Shown piece by piece: positions 38,230 to 44,845 of a stretch of 64,000 nucleotides of DNA. The translations under genes were made by a program, and so were the position numbers. The first letter of the stretch is position 1. Every line of letters begins with the position of its first letter. The notes under the pieces are model-generated. The model ran no database searches, was not told the origin of the DNA, and saw only the letters and a program-made list of their open reading frames with translations. The DNA comes from Flavobacteriaceae bacterium (GTDB taxonomy: Bacteria; Bacteroidota; Bacteroidia; Flavobacteriales; Weeksellaceae). The stretch spans positions 62,001-126,000 of the forward strand of contig JAUNUH010000007.1 in assembly GCA_030538275.1 (NCBI GenBank). Direction: 5' to 3'.

Positions 38230-38261
38230 TAAAAAAATCCCCGAACCTACGCCCGGGGATT
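38230..38261 (-). terminator. Intrinsic terminator after the slipin fragment
   Basis: On the minus strand, AATCCCCG pairs with CGGGGATT (8 bp), followed by a T7 run. It is the same terminator sequence that follows the full slipin gene at 42680-42711. Confidence 0.8.
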
Positions 38262-38263
38262 GT

Positions 38264-38425
38264 CTATTTCGCAAAAATTTCCTTCAATTGGGAAACGATG
38301 CTGCTGTTTCCGGAAACGGTGATGTCACCGATTTTGTCAGCAATTTTTTCCATGTATTCCATTTCCTTCAACTTCCACAAAGTGTTGTATTCTTCCATCA
38401 ATTTGGCGGTGTTCAACAAAATTCT
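38264..38425 (-). pseudogene. Slipin 3'-end fragment (second copy)
   Basis: The minus strand encodes ARILLNTAKLMEEYNTLWKL, then KEMEYMEKIADKIGDITVSG and QLKEIFAK stop. This nearly matches the last ~53 residues of the full slipin at 42714-43811 (which has MLNTAKLMEENTTLWKL). At DNA level about 190 bases, including the terminator, are repeated with roughly one change in ten or fewer. Upstream of the homology the frame runs into the dispersed intergenic repeat, so the rest of the gene is missing. It is the remnant of a second slipin, or one end of a duplication that brackets the 38.7-42.4 kb cassette. Confidence 0.85.
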
Positions 38426-38440
38426 GGCTTCGCGGACTGG

Positions 38441-38600
38441 TTTACCCCGATGCGAGCGGAAATCCTTGTAAGTCGGGCAGCTATACGAATCTTTTAACCT
38501 GATGCTTCCACTCCGCACAGCTACGTCCTCATTCGTAATTCGTAATTATTTGGGCGTGCCCCTCATATTTCTGCCCACTCCGCGGCGTCCGGCAATGGCA
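38441..38600 (-). repeat. Dispersed flavobacterial repeat sequences flanking the slipin fragment
   Basis: Minus-strand GATTCGTATAGCTGCCC ... AAGGATTTCCGCTCGCATCGGGG matches the repeat at 42500-42665 (GATTCGTAGAGCTGCCC ... AAGGATTTTCGATTGCATCGGGG). Next to it lies another G/C-rich palindromic patch (GAGGGGCACGCCCAAATAAT) of a type common between genes in Weeksellaceae. No gene is in 38426-38686. Confidence 0.6.
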
Positions 38601-38686
38601 GAGCGCAAAAATTTATAATCACAAGCTTAAGCCAAATGAACTTTTCAATACCCATTTGCAGCAGCATCGCCAAAAACCCTTGAGCA

Positions 38687-41329
38687 TCAGAAGCGAAAGC
38701 TATACCTGAGCATTACAAATCCGGGGTTGAGACTTTGGCGCATTTCTGAACGGTAAAAATCTGAAACAAATATTTGCTTAAAATCTTTGTGATTGGTCAA
38801 ATTACTGGCTTCTAAGACTATAGACCAAGACTTATTTAGCGGACGATATGATATTTGAGCATCCAAGAAGCCTATTGCATTGGGCATATCCAAATCAGGG
38901 TTGAAATACTGATAACCTATTAAAGCAAACCAAGCTCTCTTGTATCTAAAATTTACAGAAAACTGATTTTGCAAAGAAGTATTGGAAAAAGCTGGCGCAT
39001 GCACAGAGCTATTTTGAAAATAGTTGAGCTGCACCTTGTTTTGAAAATTGATAGGCATAGCAAAACCAGTTCGCCAAGTGAATTCCGTCAATAGATTATT
39101 CCCCATGTTTTCTCTCAGATCAGAATCATTGACCATATTGAAGTATTTTATCCTAGAAATGGTAGTGTTGGCTTTGATGGAAGATTTCAGTATATCTACA
39201 AATTTTTCTACATGTGCCGTGGCAGAGAATTGATTTAAACTTCTGGGTAGTACCCAAGCTCTGAGATTGGACAAACTTTGTGTGATATGATTTTGGTAAA
39301 TGATGGTGTTTTGCCTTTGCTGCCAATCCAGATGTACATTGAATAAAAATTGATTGAAAAGATCATTGTGATTGAAGCCCACACGTGCCAGCAGAGTTTT
39401 CTGGAGTGCGAGAGAAGGATCATTGAAATGCAGAGACCTAAATGAGGTCAAAATAGGATTGATAAAAAGATTGTTGGGTTGCTGCTGTTGCTGTTTATGA
39501 CTGATTTCTGCTTGTATATGCTTGATATCACTGATTTTGTAGAGCAATTTCAAATCAGAATTGAGATACAACTGGCGGTCTAATGTTTCTTTGGCTTGTT
39601 GCATCAAATTTGTTTTCAAGGCTTGCAGATTTATTTGCGGTTTTATACTAAATTTTTGTGCTTTCCACATGTAATCTGCTTGTAGTGAAGACTGCCAAAC
39701 GTGCAAATTGAGGTGGTTGGTAATGTCTTCTACATAATTTGATTGCAAAAGAGAAGACAAGTGATCTGACCGGAAATAGGTTTGAATCGCTAGTCTATAT
39801 TTGTTATCTTTTTGGTGATTGCCAAGTAATTCGGTTAGAAAAAAGGTATAATTGCGTTGCGTATTTGCATACTGATGATTTTGATGTTGGGTTGTAAAAT
39901 CACCTGTGTGGATGTTGATGCCTGGTGTGAGTACAAAATCTTGTGGGCTAGAGTTTTGTGAGAGCAATAAATTGGCTCGTAGTACCTGAGAAGCGTTGAG
40001 TTTGTGGGTATATTGCAAATCATTGTAAAGAAAATGTCTTCGAGAATTAAGATTACTTACCAATCGATCTTGGTAATTTTGGAGCAGATGATTGGAGGTA
40101 TGTATTTTTTCATCCATCCATTTGGTATCCATCTCTAGCCTGCTATTCGAGCCTATATCCCAAGTAATTTTTGAGTCTAGAAAAAACAATATAGGATTTT
40201 TCTTGATATACTGATCTGCAGAAATATCCAAGCTTGTGCCAGTATCAAAAGAATAATGCGTAGAGCTATGATTTTCCATGTCCAATTGGTCTTTGAAATA
40301 GAAAAAATTGACTCTTGCATTGATATTTTTGCTCAATTTGTATAGCTCGTTTACATTGGCCTGATAGGTTTGGTTGATTTTGGCTTTTTGGTTTTCAATT
40401 TCACCAGAAAAAGATGTTTCACTTATCAATTTTGGAGACAAAAAGCCTTGGATTTCTCGTTGCTCTTTGGAGTTTGAAATGAAAAAATAGTCCCACGGTG
40501 ATCTATTTACGCCTACATTATTGAAAGAAAAATTACTAAAATTTTTATGAATAGCGGATATCAGAAGCACATTTGCATTGACGTCAAGACGGTTGGCAAT
40601 ACCTACTCCCAAATCTGCTTGTCCAGAGAGGTCTGAAACGCCTTTTTTCAATTTGATGTTTATGGCCACTTCGTCTGTATCTGCTACGCCTTTTAGCAGT
40701 GGATTGAAACTGTAATTTTCCACTGCCTGCACTTCGTCTATGATGTTGGAAGAAATGTTTTTGGAACCCAGTGCATAATTGTGGTTAAATAAATCATCTC
40801 CTTCTAGCAGTAATTTGCTGATTTCTCTCCCTTTGAATTTGATGGTACCATTGGGATCTACATCAAATCCCGGTAGTTTTTTTAGAATATCCTCTATCAC
40901 CCTTTCTGTACCGTCTGCAAATGCCTCTGGTCTGAAACTGATGGTATCGCCAAGCTGCTTGATGGGTATACGTCGCGCTTGAAAAATGGCGTCGTCTAAT
41001 TGTAGAATCTTTGTTTCTAGCTCAAAGTCGATTTCCCTGCTTGTCAACGGTATTTGCAGGACCAGGGTTGCCTCTATATACCCATATTTAGAAACAGTCA
41101 ATTGGTAAGATGCATCTGGCAGTGATTGCAATTCTATACTATATTTACCACCTTCATTTGATAGGGTGTATAGTAATGTATTGTTTTCTAAATCTTTGAT
41201 AGTAACGATGGCTGCTGACAGCGTTTCTCCTGTATCTAGACCTTTTATGGTTCCAGAAATAGTTTGGGCTTTCGCTACATGAGCCAACAGACCCAAAAAT
41301 GATATAACAAAGAAAAAGTAGGTAGACAA
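38687..41329 (-). CDS. TonB-dependent receptor-like outer membrane protein with carboxypeptidase-like regulatory domain
   Basis: 880 residues. A signal peptide (ending near HVAKA) leads to an N-terminal beta-sandwich carboxypeptidase-like domain (SGTIKGLDTGETLSAAIVTI, residues 22-105). A plug-like region follows (LKKLPGFDVDPNGTIKFKG, LLLEGDDLFNHNYALGSKNI, VAINIKLKKGVSDLSGQ, about 140-235) and then a long beta-barrel ending FVMLRYSFRF, with a terminal Phe typical of outer-membrane insertion. No TonB box is obvious. It follows a GLPGLI-family gene by nine bases on the same strand, a pairing common in Flavobacteriia. The substrate is unknown; the small Cys-containing secreted peptide upstream is one candidate. 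Confidence 0.85.
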   Translation of the reverse strand: MSTYFFFVISFLGLLAHVAKAQTISGTIKGLDTGETLSAAIVTIKDLENNTLLYTLSNEGGKYSIELQSLPDASYQLTVSKYGYIEATLVLQIPLTSREIDFELETKILQLDDAIFQARRIPIKQLGDTISFRPEAFADGTERVIEDILKKLPGFDVDPNGTIKFKGREISKLLLEGDDLFNHNYALGSKNISSNIIDEVQAVENYSFNPLLKGVADTDEVAINIKLKKGVSDLSGQADLGVGIANRLDVNANVLLISAIHKNFSNFSFNNVGVNRSPWDYFFISNSKEQREIQGFLSPKLISETSFSGEIENQKAKINQTYQANVNELYKLSKNINARVNFFYFKDQLDMENHSSTHYSFDTGTSLDISADQYIKKNPILFFLDSKITWDIGSNSRLEMDTKWMDEKIHTSNHLLQNYQDRLVSNLNSRRHFLYNDLQYTHKLNASQVLRANLLLSQNSSPQDFVLTPGINIHTGDFTTQHQNHQYANTQRNYTFFLTELLGNHQKDNKYRLAIQTYFRSDHLSSLLQSNYVEDITNHLNLHVWQSSLQADYMWKAQKFSIKPQINLQALKTNLMQQAKETLDRQLYLNSDLKLLYKISDIKHIQAEISHKQQQQQPNNLFINPILTSFRSLHFNDPSLALQKTLLARVGFNHNDLFNQFLFNVHLDWQQRQNTIIYQNHITQSLSNLRAWVLPRSLNQFSATAHVEKFVDILKSSIKANTTISRIKYFNMVNDSDLRENMGNNLLTEFTWRTGFAMPINFQNKVQLNYFQNSSVHAPAFSNTSLQNQFSVNFRYKRAWFALIGYQYFNPDLDMPNAIGFLDAQISYRPLNKSWSIVLEASNLTNHKDFKQIFVSDFYRSEMRQSLNPGFVMLRYSFRF

Positions 41330-41338
41330 TGAATGTAA

Positions 41339-42106
41339 TTACAGTTCTACTCCCAATCCGGTGGACAATGCTGGATATATGACTTCTATGGTCTCTATAC
41401 GCAAATGTTCAGATCCTTGATTGTCTATATTTTCGGCTCTTAGTTGGCTGATTCTTCTATCCCAAACACGTATGAAGAGCTCTTCAAACTCACCAAATTC
41501 TCTGAAATTTTGGTCTGCATACTTTGCAGCGCTTTCTACCCAATCTTGATTTGCATTTGGTTCTATTTGCACCAAAGTATATTGCACATAATGATCCAAA
41601 GATTTTACTTGCACTATGAGACCTGGTAAACCTTGAAATTTCCATGGGCCTTCTGATACCGGAATCTCCCAACTAAAACAAGCCTCATAATCTCGCCCTC
41701 TGAAATGGGTAGTGGCCCACTGACATGCAAAACCGTTGATGGTGTCTTGTTTTGCTTGCAGTTGCCAGTCAAAAAAGGGTTGATCATACACATCTATCAA
41801 TCGCCCAAATAAGTTTTCTTGATAGTAAACAGAGGTTGCTTTTTTGTAAAAATTTCTCTTTTTACCGCTTGTTCTTAAGATTACTGCGTTATCTTCTTCA
41901 TCATCAATTACAGCCTTTTCTTGTCCTATAAATTTCCACTCACTCCAATTGTCTGCCATCTGCAATTGATGATAGACACCTGTGGCGCTCTGATTGAATT
42001 GTGTTTTGTAGTTTAGAGTAATATCTTGCGCTGATAGAAATCCGAGGAATAACAAAAAGATTAAAAAAACAGCCTGTCTGAAGAAAAGTTGATTAATCCA
42101 AATCAT
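41339..42106 (-). CDS. GLPGLI family protein
   Basis: 255 residues with an N-terminal hydrophobic signal (VFLIFLLFLGFLSAQ) and the defining motif FQGLPGLIVQVKS near residue 155. Preceding it are FACQWATTHFRGRDYEACFS and AWYS-like positions typical of the family. GLPGLI proteins are secreted Bacteroidetes proteins of unknown function, often next to outer-membrane receptors, as here. The start overlaps the upstream small gene by 14 bases, so the three genes form one operon. Confidence 0.9.
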   Translation of the reverse strand: MIWINQLFFRQAVFLIFLLFLGFLSAQDITLNYKTQFNQSATGVYHQLQMADNWSEWKFIGQEKAVIDDEEDNAVILRTSGKKRNFYKKATSVYYQENLFGRLIDVYDQPFFDWQLQAKQDTINGFACQWATTHFRGRDYEACFSWEIPVSEGPWKFQGLPGLIVQVKSLDHYVQYTLVQIEPNANQDWVESAAKYADQNFREFGEFEELFIRVWDRRISQLRAENIDNQGSEHLRIETIEVIYPALSTGLGVEL

Positions 42107-42359
42107 ATTGTTGAGATTCTGCTTCTAGCTCAAGTAACCTAGCGTTTGCTCTTTTTAATGCCTCAATGCATGAATCTTTTCTATAAGTCAAACATACAGT
42201 ACTAGACGCAGATAAACCGTCTTCATTGGTTACTGTTCTTGTACAACAAGAAGTTGTGATGGCAACATCCTCGGATCTTTCAACTAAAACTACCTCATTA
42301 GTCTTTGCATAGACAAGAGCAAAAGATGTCATGCAAAAAGCAAAAAGTAAATTTTTCAT
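42093..42359 (-). CDS. Small secreted peptide with paired cysteines
   Basis: 88 residues. A signal peptide (LLFAFCMTSFALVYA) is followed by a short mature part with a vicinal cysteine pair and two more cysteines (TTSCCTRTVTNEDG, STVCLTYRKDSCIEALKRA), and an acidic C-terminus ending QQYDLD. No family is recognised. It is the first gene of the operon with the GLPGLI protein and the TonB-type receptor, overlapping the former. A secreted, disulphide-containing or modified peptide handled by its neighbours is an attractive but unproven idea. Confidence 0.68.
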   Translation of the reverse strand: MKNLLFAFCMTSFALVYAKTNEVVLVERSEDVAITTSCCTRTVTNEDGLSASSTVCLTYRKDSCIEALKRANARLLELEAESQQYDLD

Positions 42360-42429
42360 ATCAATATTTTGTTGAGAGCAAATCTATTTACAAATTTTGG
42401 AATACACAACTAGTTAAAAAATCTATCAA

Positions 42430-42459
42430 TTCTGCCAAAGTTTTCAACTTTGGCAGAAA
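42430..42459. terminator. Strong symmetric hairpin
   Basis: TTCTGCCAAAGTT (42430-42442) pairs perfectly with AACTTTGGCAGAA (about 42446-42458) around a 3-base loop. It lies about 70 bases upstream of the small-peptide gene. On the minus strand a T6 run follows about a dozen bases later, so it may be an imperfect terminator or a 5'-leader structure. Confidence 0.55.
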
Positions 42460-42499
42460 TGCAAGGCCTTACCCGCCTGTCCTGAGCGCAGTCGTAGGA

Positions 42500-42665
42500 C
42501 TGGCCCAGCCCCGATGCAATCGAAAATCCTTGTGCGCTGGGCAGCTCTACGAATCTGTGGCTCTCTGGTACTGGGCCGTACCAAGAGTGTGCCAGAAGCC
42601 ACTAGATGAGTAGCTGCAGGGGAACAATATTGAAGCGGGCAGCGAGTTCCCGGCTCCTAAATATC
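42500..42665 (-). repeat. Dispersed flavobacterial repeat between slipin and the GLPGLI operon
   Basis: The minus strand begins TTTAGGAGCCGGGAACTCGC and ends GCATCGGGGCTGGGCC. Related copies are at 12041 (plus) and, truncated, at 38441-38500 (minus). With the repeated slipin 3' end it makes the two flanks of the 38.7-42.4 kb cassette similar to one another. Confidence 0.65.
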
Positions 42666-42679
42666 TTCTACCTATGATG

Positions 42680-42711
42680 CTAAAAAATCCCCGAACCTAC
42701 GCCCGGGGAAT
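42680..42711 (-). terminator. Slipin operon intrinsic terminator
   Basis: Minus strand: a CCCCG / CGGGG core stem with flanking A/T pairs and a T6 tail, ending transcription right after the slipin stop. The same hairpin follows the slipin fragment at 38230. Confidence 0.8.
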
Positions 42712-42713
42712 CA

Positions 42714-43811
42714 TTATTTCGCAAAAATTTCCTTTAATTGGGAAACGATGTTGCTGTTTCCGGAAACGGTGATGTCGCCGATTTTGTCAGCAATTTTCTC
42801 CATGTATTCCATTTCCTTCAACTTCCACAAAGTGGTGTTTTCTTCCATCAATTTTGCGGTGTTCAACATACTTCTGGTGGAAGCGGTTTCTTCCCGTCGC
42901 ATGATGGAGTTGGCCTGTGCTTTTTTCTCGGCAATCAAAACCTGGTTCATGATTTCCTTCATTTCACCGGTTAAAATTACGTCCCGAATTCCGGCATCGG
43001 CAACTTTCAAACCTAGATCTTCGGCGCGGTTTCCGAAATTGGCTAAGATTTCGGCTCCTACATTGTCTTTTTTAATCAACAATTCATCCAAAGTTAAGCA
43101 ACCCACAAATTCCCGCAACGCCAACTGCATCAAGATATACAACTGTTTGTCGTAGTCTTTGTTTTCGGTTACGGCTTTCAAAACGTCGGAAATTTGGTAT
43201 CGCACGTAGAAATTAATCCGCAAATTCGCTTTGTCTTTGGTCAGTAATTCCTGTCCGGCAATTTCCATTTGCTGCATTCTCACGTCGATGGACTTCATTT
43301 CCACAGAAATTTCGTTGTTCCAGAAGTAGTAGGTTCCGGCTTCCAAAACGCTGATGAATTTTCCGTTCACAAACAGTAAACCTTTGTTCTGATTCGCAAC
43401 AATGAACTTCCGAACGAAGTTTCGCAAACGCATATCTTCCAAAATGTTGGTGGAAATATTTTCGGTGATTTTCACTTTCTTCAAGTCGATTTTTTGAAAA
43501 GTTCTGTCGATAATTCCTTTCCAGAAAGCGTATTGCCCAACTCCGAAAACTTCTTTAAAGATGCCGTTTTCATAGATTAAAACCAATTCACCATCTTTCA
43601 CGTCCACGATTTCTAACATAGAAGCCAAAACCTCGTTTTTCAACAAAATGTTGAGGTCTTCATCGGGTTTGAACTGTTCTTTCATTTCGAAAATCTTTAC
43701 GGATTTGTTACCAAAAATCCAGTTATTACCTTCTTTCAAAATCTCAATCAAGTTCCGGTTTTTGAAAACCAATGCGACTTGATATGCTTTAATCTGTAAA
43801 TTTTTAATCAT
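42714..43811 (-). CDS. Slipin / SPFH (band-7) family protein
   Basis: 365 residues. The central SPFH domain runs about 130-270 (NKGLLFVNGKFISVLEAGTYYFW, MQQMEIAGQELLTKDKANLRI, VRYQISDVLKAVTENKDY, LALREFVGCLTLDELL, GLKVADAGIRDVILTGEMKE). It is followed by a coiled-coil tail (AEKKAQANSIMRREETA, LMEENTTLWKLKEMEYMEKI). The N-terminal 100 residues look like a second, degenerate barrel-like unit (GELVLIYENGIFKEVFGVGQYAFW repeats the later pattern), and no transmembrane hairpin is obvious. Band-7/slipin genes occur beside RNA-ligase repair genes in several bacteria. Here it is last in the row after the tRNA-like array, HIRAN, RNA ligase and RNase H-like genes, so a scaffold role for RNA repair is inferred. 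Confidence 0.85.
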   Translation of the reverse strand: MIKNLQIKAYQVALVFKNRNLIEILKEGNNWIFGNKSVKIFEMKEQFKPDEDLNILLKNEVLASMLEIVDVKDGELVLIYENGIFKEVFGVGQYAFWKGIIDRTFQKIDLKKVKITENISTNILEDMRLRNFVRKFIVANQNKGLLFVNGKFISVLEAGTYYFWNNEISVEMKSIDVRMQQMEIAGQELLTKDKANLRINFYVRYQISDVLKAVTENKDYDKQLYILMQLALREFVGCLTLDELLIKKDNVGAEILANFGNRAEDLGLKVADAGIRDVILTGEMKEIMNQVLIAEKKAQANSIMRREETASTRSMLNTAKLMEENTTLWKLKEMEYMEKIADKIGDITVSGNSNIVSQLKEIFAK

Positions 43812-43873
43812 TTTATTTAATTTTTAAGGTTAATATTAAAAGGAAAAAGCGGGTTTCATCTTTCGAATACGGC

Positions 43874-43950
43874 GGAAAGAAAATGTTTTTGAACATTTTC
43901 GATTTCTTTGAAAGTGATGTTTCTGAATTTTTATACATTGAACTCTTTCC
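43874..43950 (-). ncRNA. Possible degenerate tRNA-like segment in the slipin leader
   Basis: Minus strand: GGAAAGA (43950-43944) can pair with TCTTTCC (43880-43874), the same acceptor pair as the Phe-like tRNA at 46458. Just before the 3' strand is a T-arm-like hairpin with a TTCAAAA loop. D- and anticodon arms are not convincing. It lies about 60 bases before the slipin start, in a leader with no other gene. Confidence 0.3.
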
Positions 43951-44135
43951 TTTCGAAATGAACCAATGGTACATTCCTACGTTCAAATTAATTCCTTTCG
44001 TCTTTATTATTTCAAAATTCTCAATCTCGCCAAAATCTTAAATACTTAAAAAATCAACTTCTTTACTGGCTTTTTCGAAAATTCTGATTGAACAGCCGAT
44101 AAAAGCCCGCGTTTTTCCAACAGATATTTATTTTT

Positions 44136-44178
44136 AGAAGGAATATCAAAAACCTTCTCCTACGGTTTTCAAGACCGT
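44136..44178 (-). ncRNA. Degenerate third tRNA-like module
   Basis: Two consecutive hairpins on the minus strand: ACGGT-CTTGAAA-ACCGT (44178-44162), which looks like a Ser(UGA) anticodon arm or a decayed T-arm, and AGAAGG / CCTTCT (44158-44136) with an 11-base loop, which could be a closed acceptor stem. No D-arm follows, so it is incomplete compared with the two modules upstream. Confidence 0.4.
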
Positions 44179-44179
44179 T

Positions 44180-44256
44180 CTTCTCTATGTTATGAACATA
44201 GTGAGCTACCAATTGCTCCATACCAAACAGAATTTGGTAGCGGGATTCGAACCCGC
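44180..44256 (-). ncRNA. Permuted tRNA-like RNA, module B (CAU anticodon loop)
   Basis: Read 5' to 3' on the minus strand: T-arm GCGGG-TTCGAAT-CCCGC (44256-44240); 3' acceptor strand TACCAAA (44239-44233); 5-base linker TTCTG; 5' acceptor strand TTTGGTA (44227-44221), a perfect 7-bp match; TG; D-arm GAGC-AATTGGTA-GCTC (44218-44203); A; anticodon arm CTATG-TTCATAA-CATAG (44201-44185, loop with CAU); AGAAG as variable loop. All tRNA parts are present, but the T-arm and 3' acceptor strand come first. In normal order the acceptor strands of neighbouring units do not pair. The closed acceptor hairpin means it cannot be charged without processing. The layout is that of the tRNA-mimic domain of YrlA RNAs. 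Confidence 0.75.
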
Positions 44257-44263
44257 ACTCTTT

Positions 44264-44338
44264 GCTATTACTCTAACCAACTGAGTTATCGTTCAAATTG
44301 TTGCTGAACAAACAGGATTCGAACCTGTGACCGATAGC
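44264..44338 (-). ncRNA. Permuted tRNA-like RNA, module A (YrlA-like)
   Basis: Minus strand, 5' to 3': anticodon-stem 3' strand GCTAT (44338-44334); variable loop CGGTC; T-arm ACAGG-TTCGAAT-CCTGT (44328-44312); 3' acceptor TTGTTCA (44311-44305); linker GCAACAATT; 5' acceptor TGAACGA (44295-44289; six Watson-Crick pairs and one G-T); TA; D-arm ACTC-AGTTGGTTA-GAGT (44286-44270); A; anticodon-stem 5' strand ATAGC (44268-44264), which pairs perfectly with GCTAT. Every spacing (2-base connector, 1-base junction, 5-base variable loop) equals that of a real tRNA, but the ends lie at the anticodon stem. A decayed copy of the acceptor hairpin (TGTTCAGC..TTTGAA) lies just upstream at 44388-44372. Confidence 0.78.
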
Positions 44339-44474
44339 GTGGCAGAAATTATATGGTCAATTTCTAAAACCTTCAAATCAAGCTGAACAGAAATATATAA
44401 TGCATTTTTCGGCAAAATTTTCTGCAATGGTGCCATGCAGAAGCACTCAACAAGACTTGTCTGATATCATTATT

Positions 44475-44528
44475 AATTCAAGATTCCAAATTTCGGATTT
44501 CGAATTCCGGATTTGAAATTCTTGAATT
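44475..44528. repeat. A/T-rich imperfect palindrome after the HIRAN gene
   Basis: AATTCAAGA ... TCTTGAATT arms with CGGATTTCGAATTCCGG in the centre form a palindrome of about 54 bases ending in the HIRAN stop codon. A related AATTCCGAATTC patch lies between the ligase and the RNase H-like gene (45890-45916). These are low-complexity intergenic repeats of a kind common in Flavobacteriia. Confidence 0.55.
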
Positions 44529-44838
44529 ACTTTCCAATCAAATGTGCAACAACACGAATCTGATGTTCGGGATGTGCAGTGGCATCTCTGGTTTGAACCA
44601 GGATCCGGATATTTTTTTCTAGACCTACTTTCAGCATTTTGTAGAAAATTCTGTTTTCGGTTCGGGGAATAAATCCGATTTTGTGATCCTTAAAATAGAT
44701 CGCAACTGCGCGTGCATCGTATCTGTTATTTTCTTCAAGCTGCAGTTTGAGTTTCTGACCGATTTTCAGTTTTTCAAAAACCAAAGCACCGTCATAGTAA
44801 GTAAATCCTGCGATATTGAAGTTGGCTAAATGTTCCAT
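44527..44838 (-). CDS. Stand-alone HIRAN domain protein
   Basis: 103 residues that are almost entirely one HIRAN domain: NIAGFTYYDGALVFEKLKIG, LKLQLEENNRYDARAVAIYF, KIGFIPRTENRIFYKML and the final VVAHLIGK. HIRAN domains of eukaryotic Rad5/HLTF bind nucleic-acid 3' ends; stand-alone bacterial versions are of unknown function. It is seven bases downstream of the RNA ligase gene in the same operon, so I infer that it helps recognise damaged RNA or DNA ends for the ligase. Confidence 0.85.
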   Translation of the reverse strand: MEHLANFNIAGFTYYDGALVFEKLKIGQKLKLQLEENNRYDARAVAIYFKDHKIGFIPRTENRIFYKMLKVGLEKNIRILVQTRDATAHPEHQIRVVAHLIGK

Positions 44839-44845
44839 TTTGTAG

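Noticed and set aside
38288-38497. Plus-strand frame over the slipin fragment
   Set aside because: It is the antisense of a duplicated slipin 3' end and repeats in the same relation over the intact slipin, so it is a shadow.
42305-42613. 102-codon plus-strand frame
   Set aside because: It runs antisense into the small-peptide gene and across the hairpin and dispersed repeat, with no family resemblance.
43812-44000. Small minus-strand frame (MYHWFISKGKSSMYKNS...) before slipin
   Set aside because: About 50 codons with no promoter box or family similarity; it overlaps the possible tRNA-like fold and is more likely leader RNA.
44136-44340. A pair of ordinary tRNA genes in normal order
   Set aside because: T-loops and D-loops are canonical, but acceptor strands read in normal order do not pair (TGAACGA against TACCAAA) and module A would lack an anticodon arm. 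The permuted order pairs well.
44358-44365. Another anticodon arm in AGAAATT-GACCATAT-AATTTCT upstream of module A
   Set aside because: The stem is real (7 bp), but the loop has eight bases and no U at the usual position before an anticodon, so I do not call it one.
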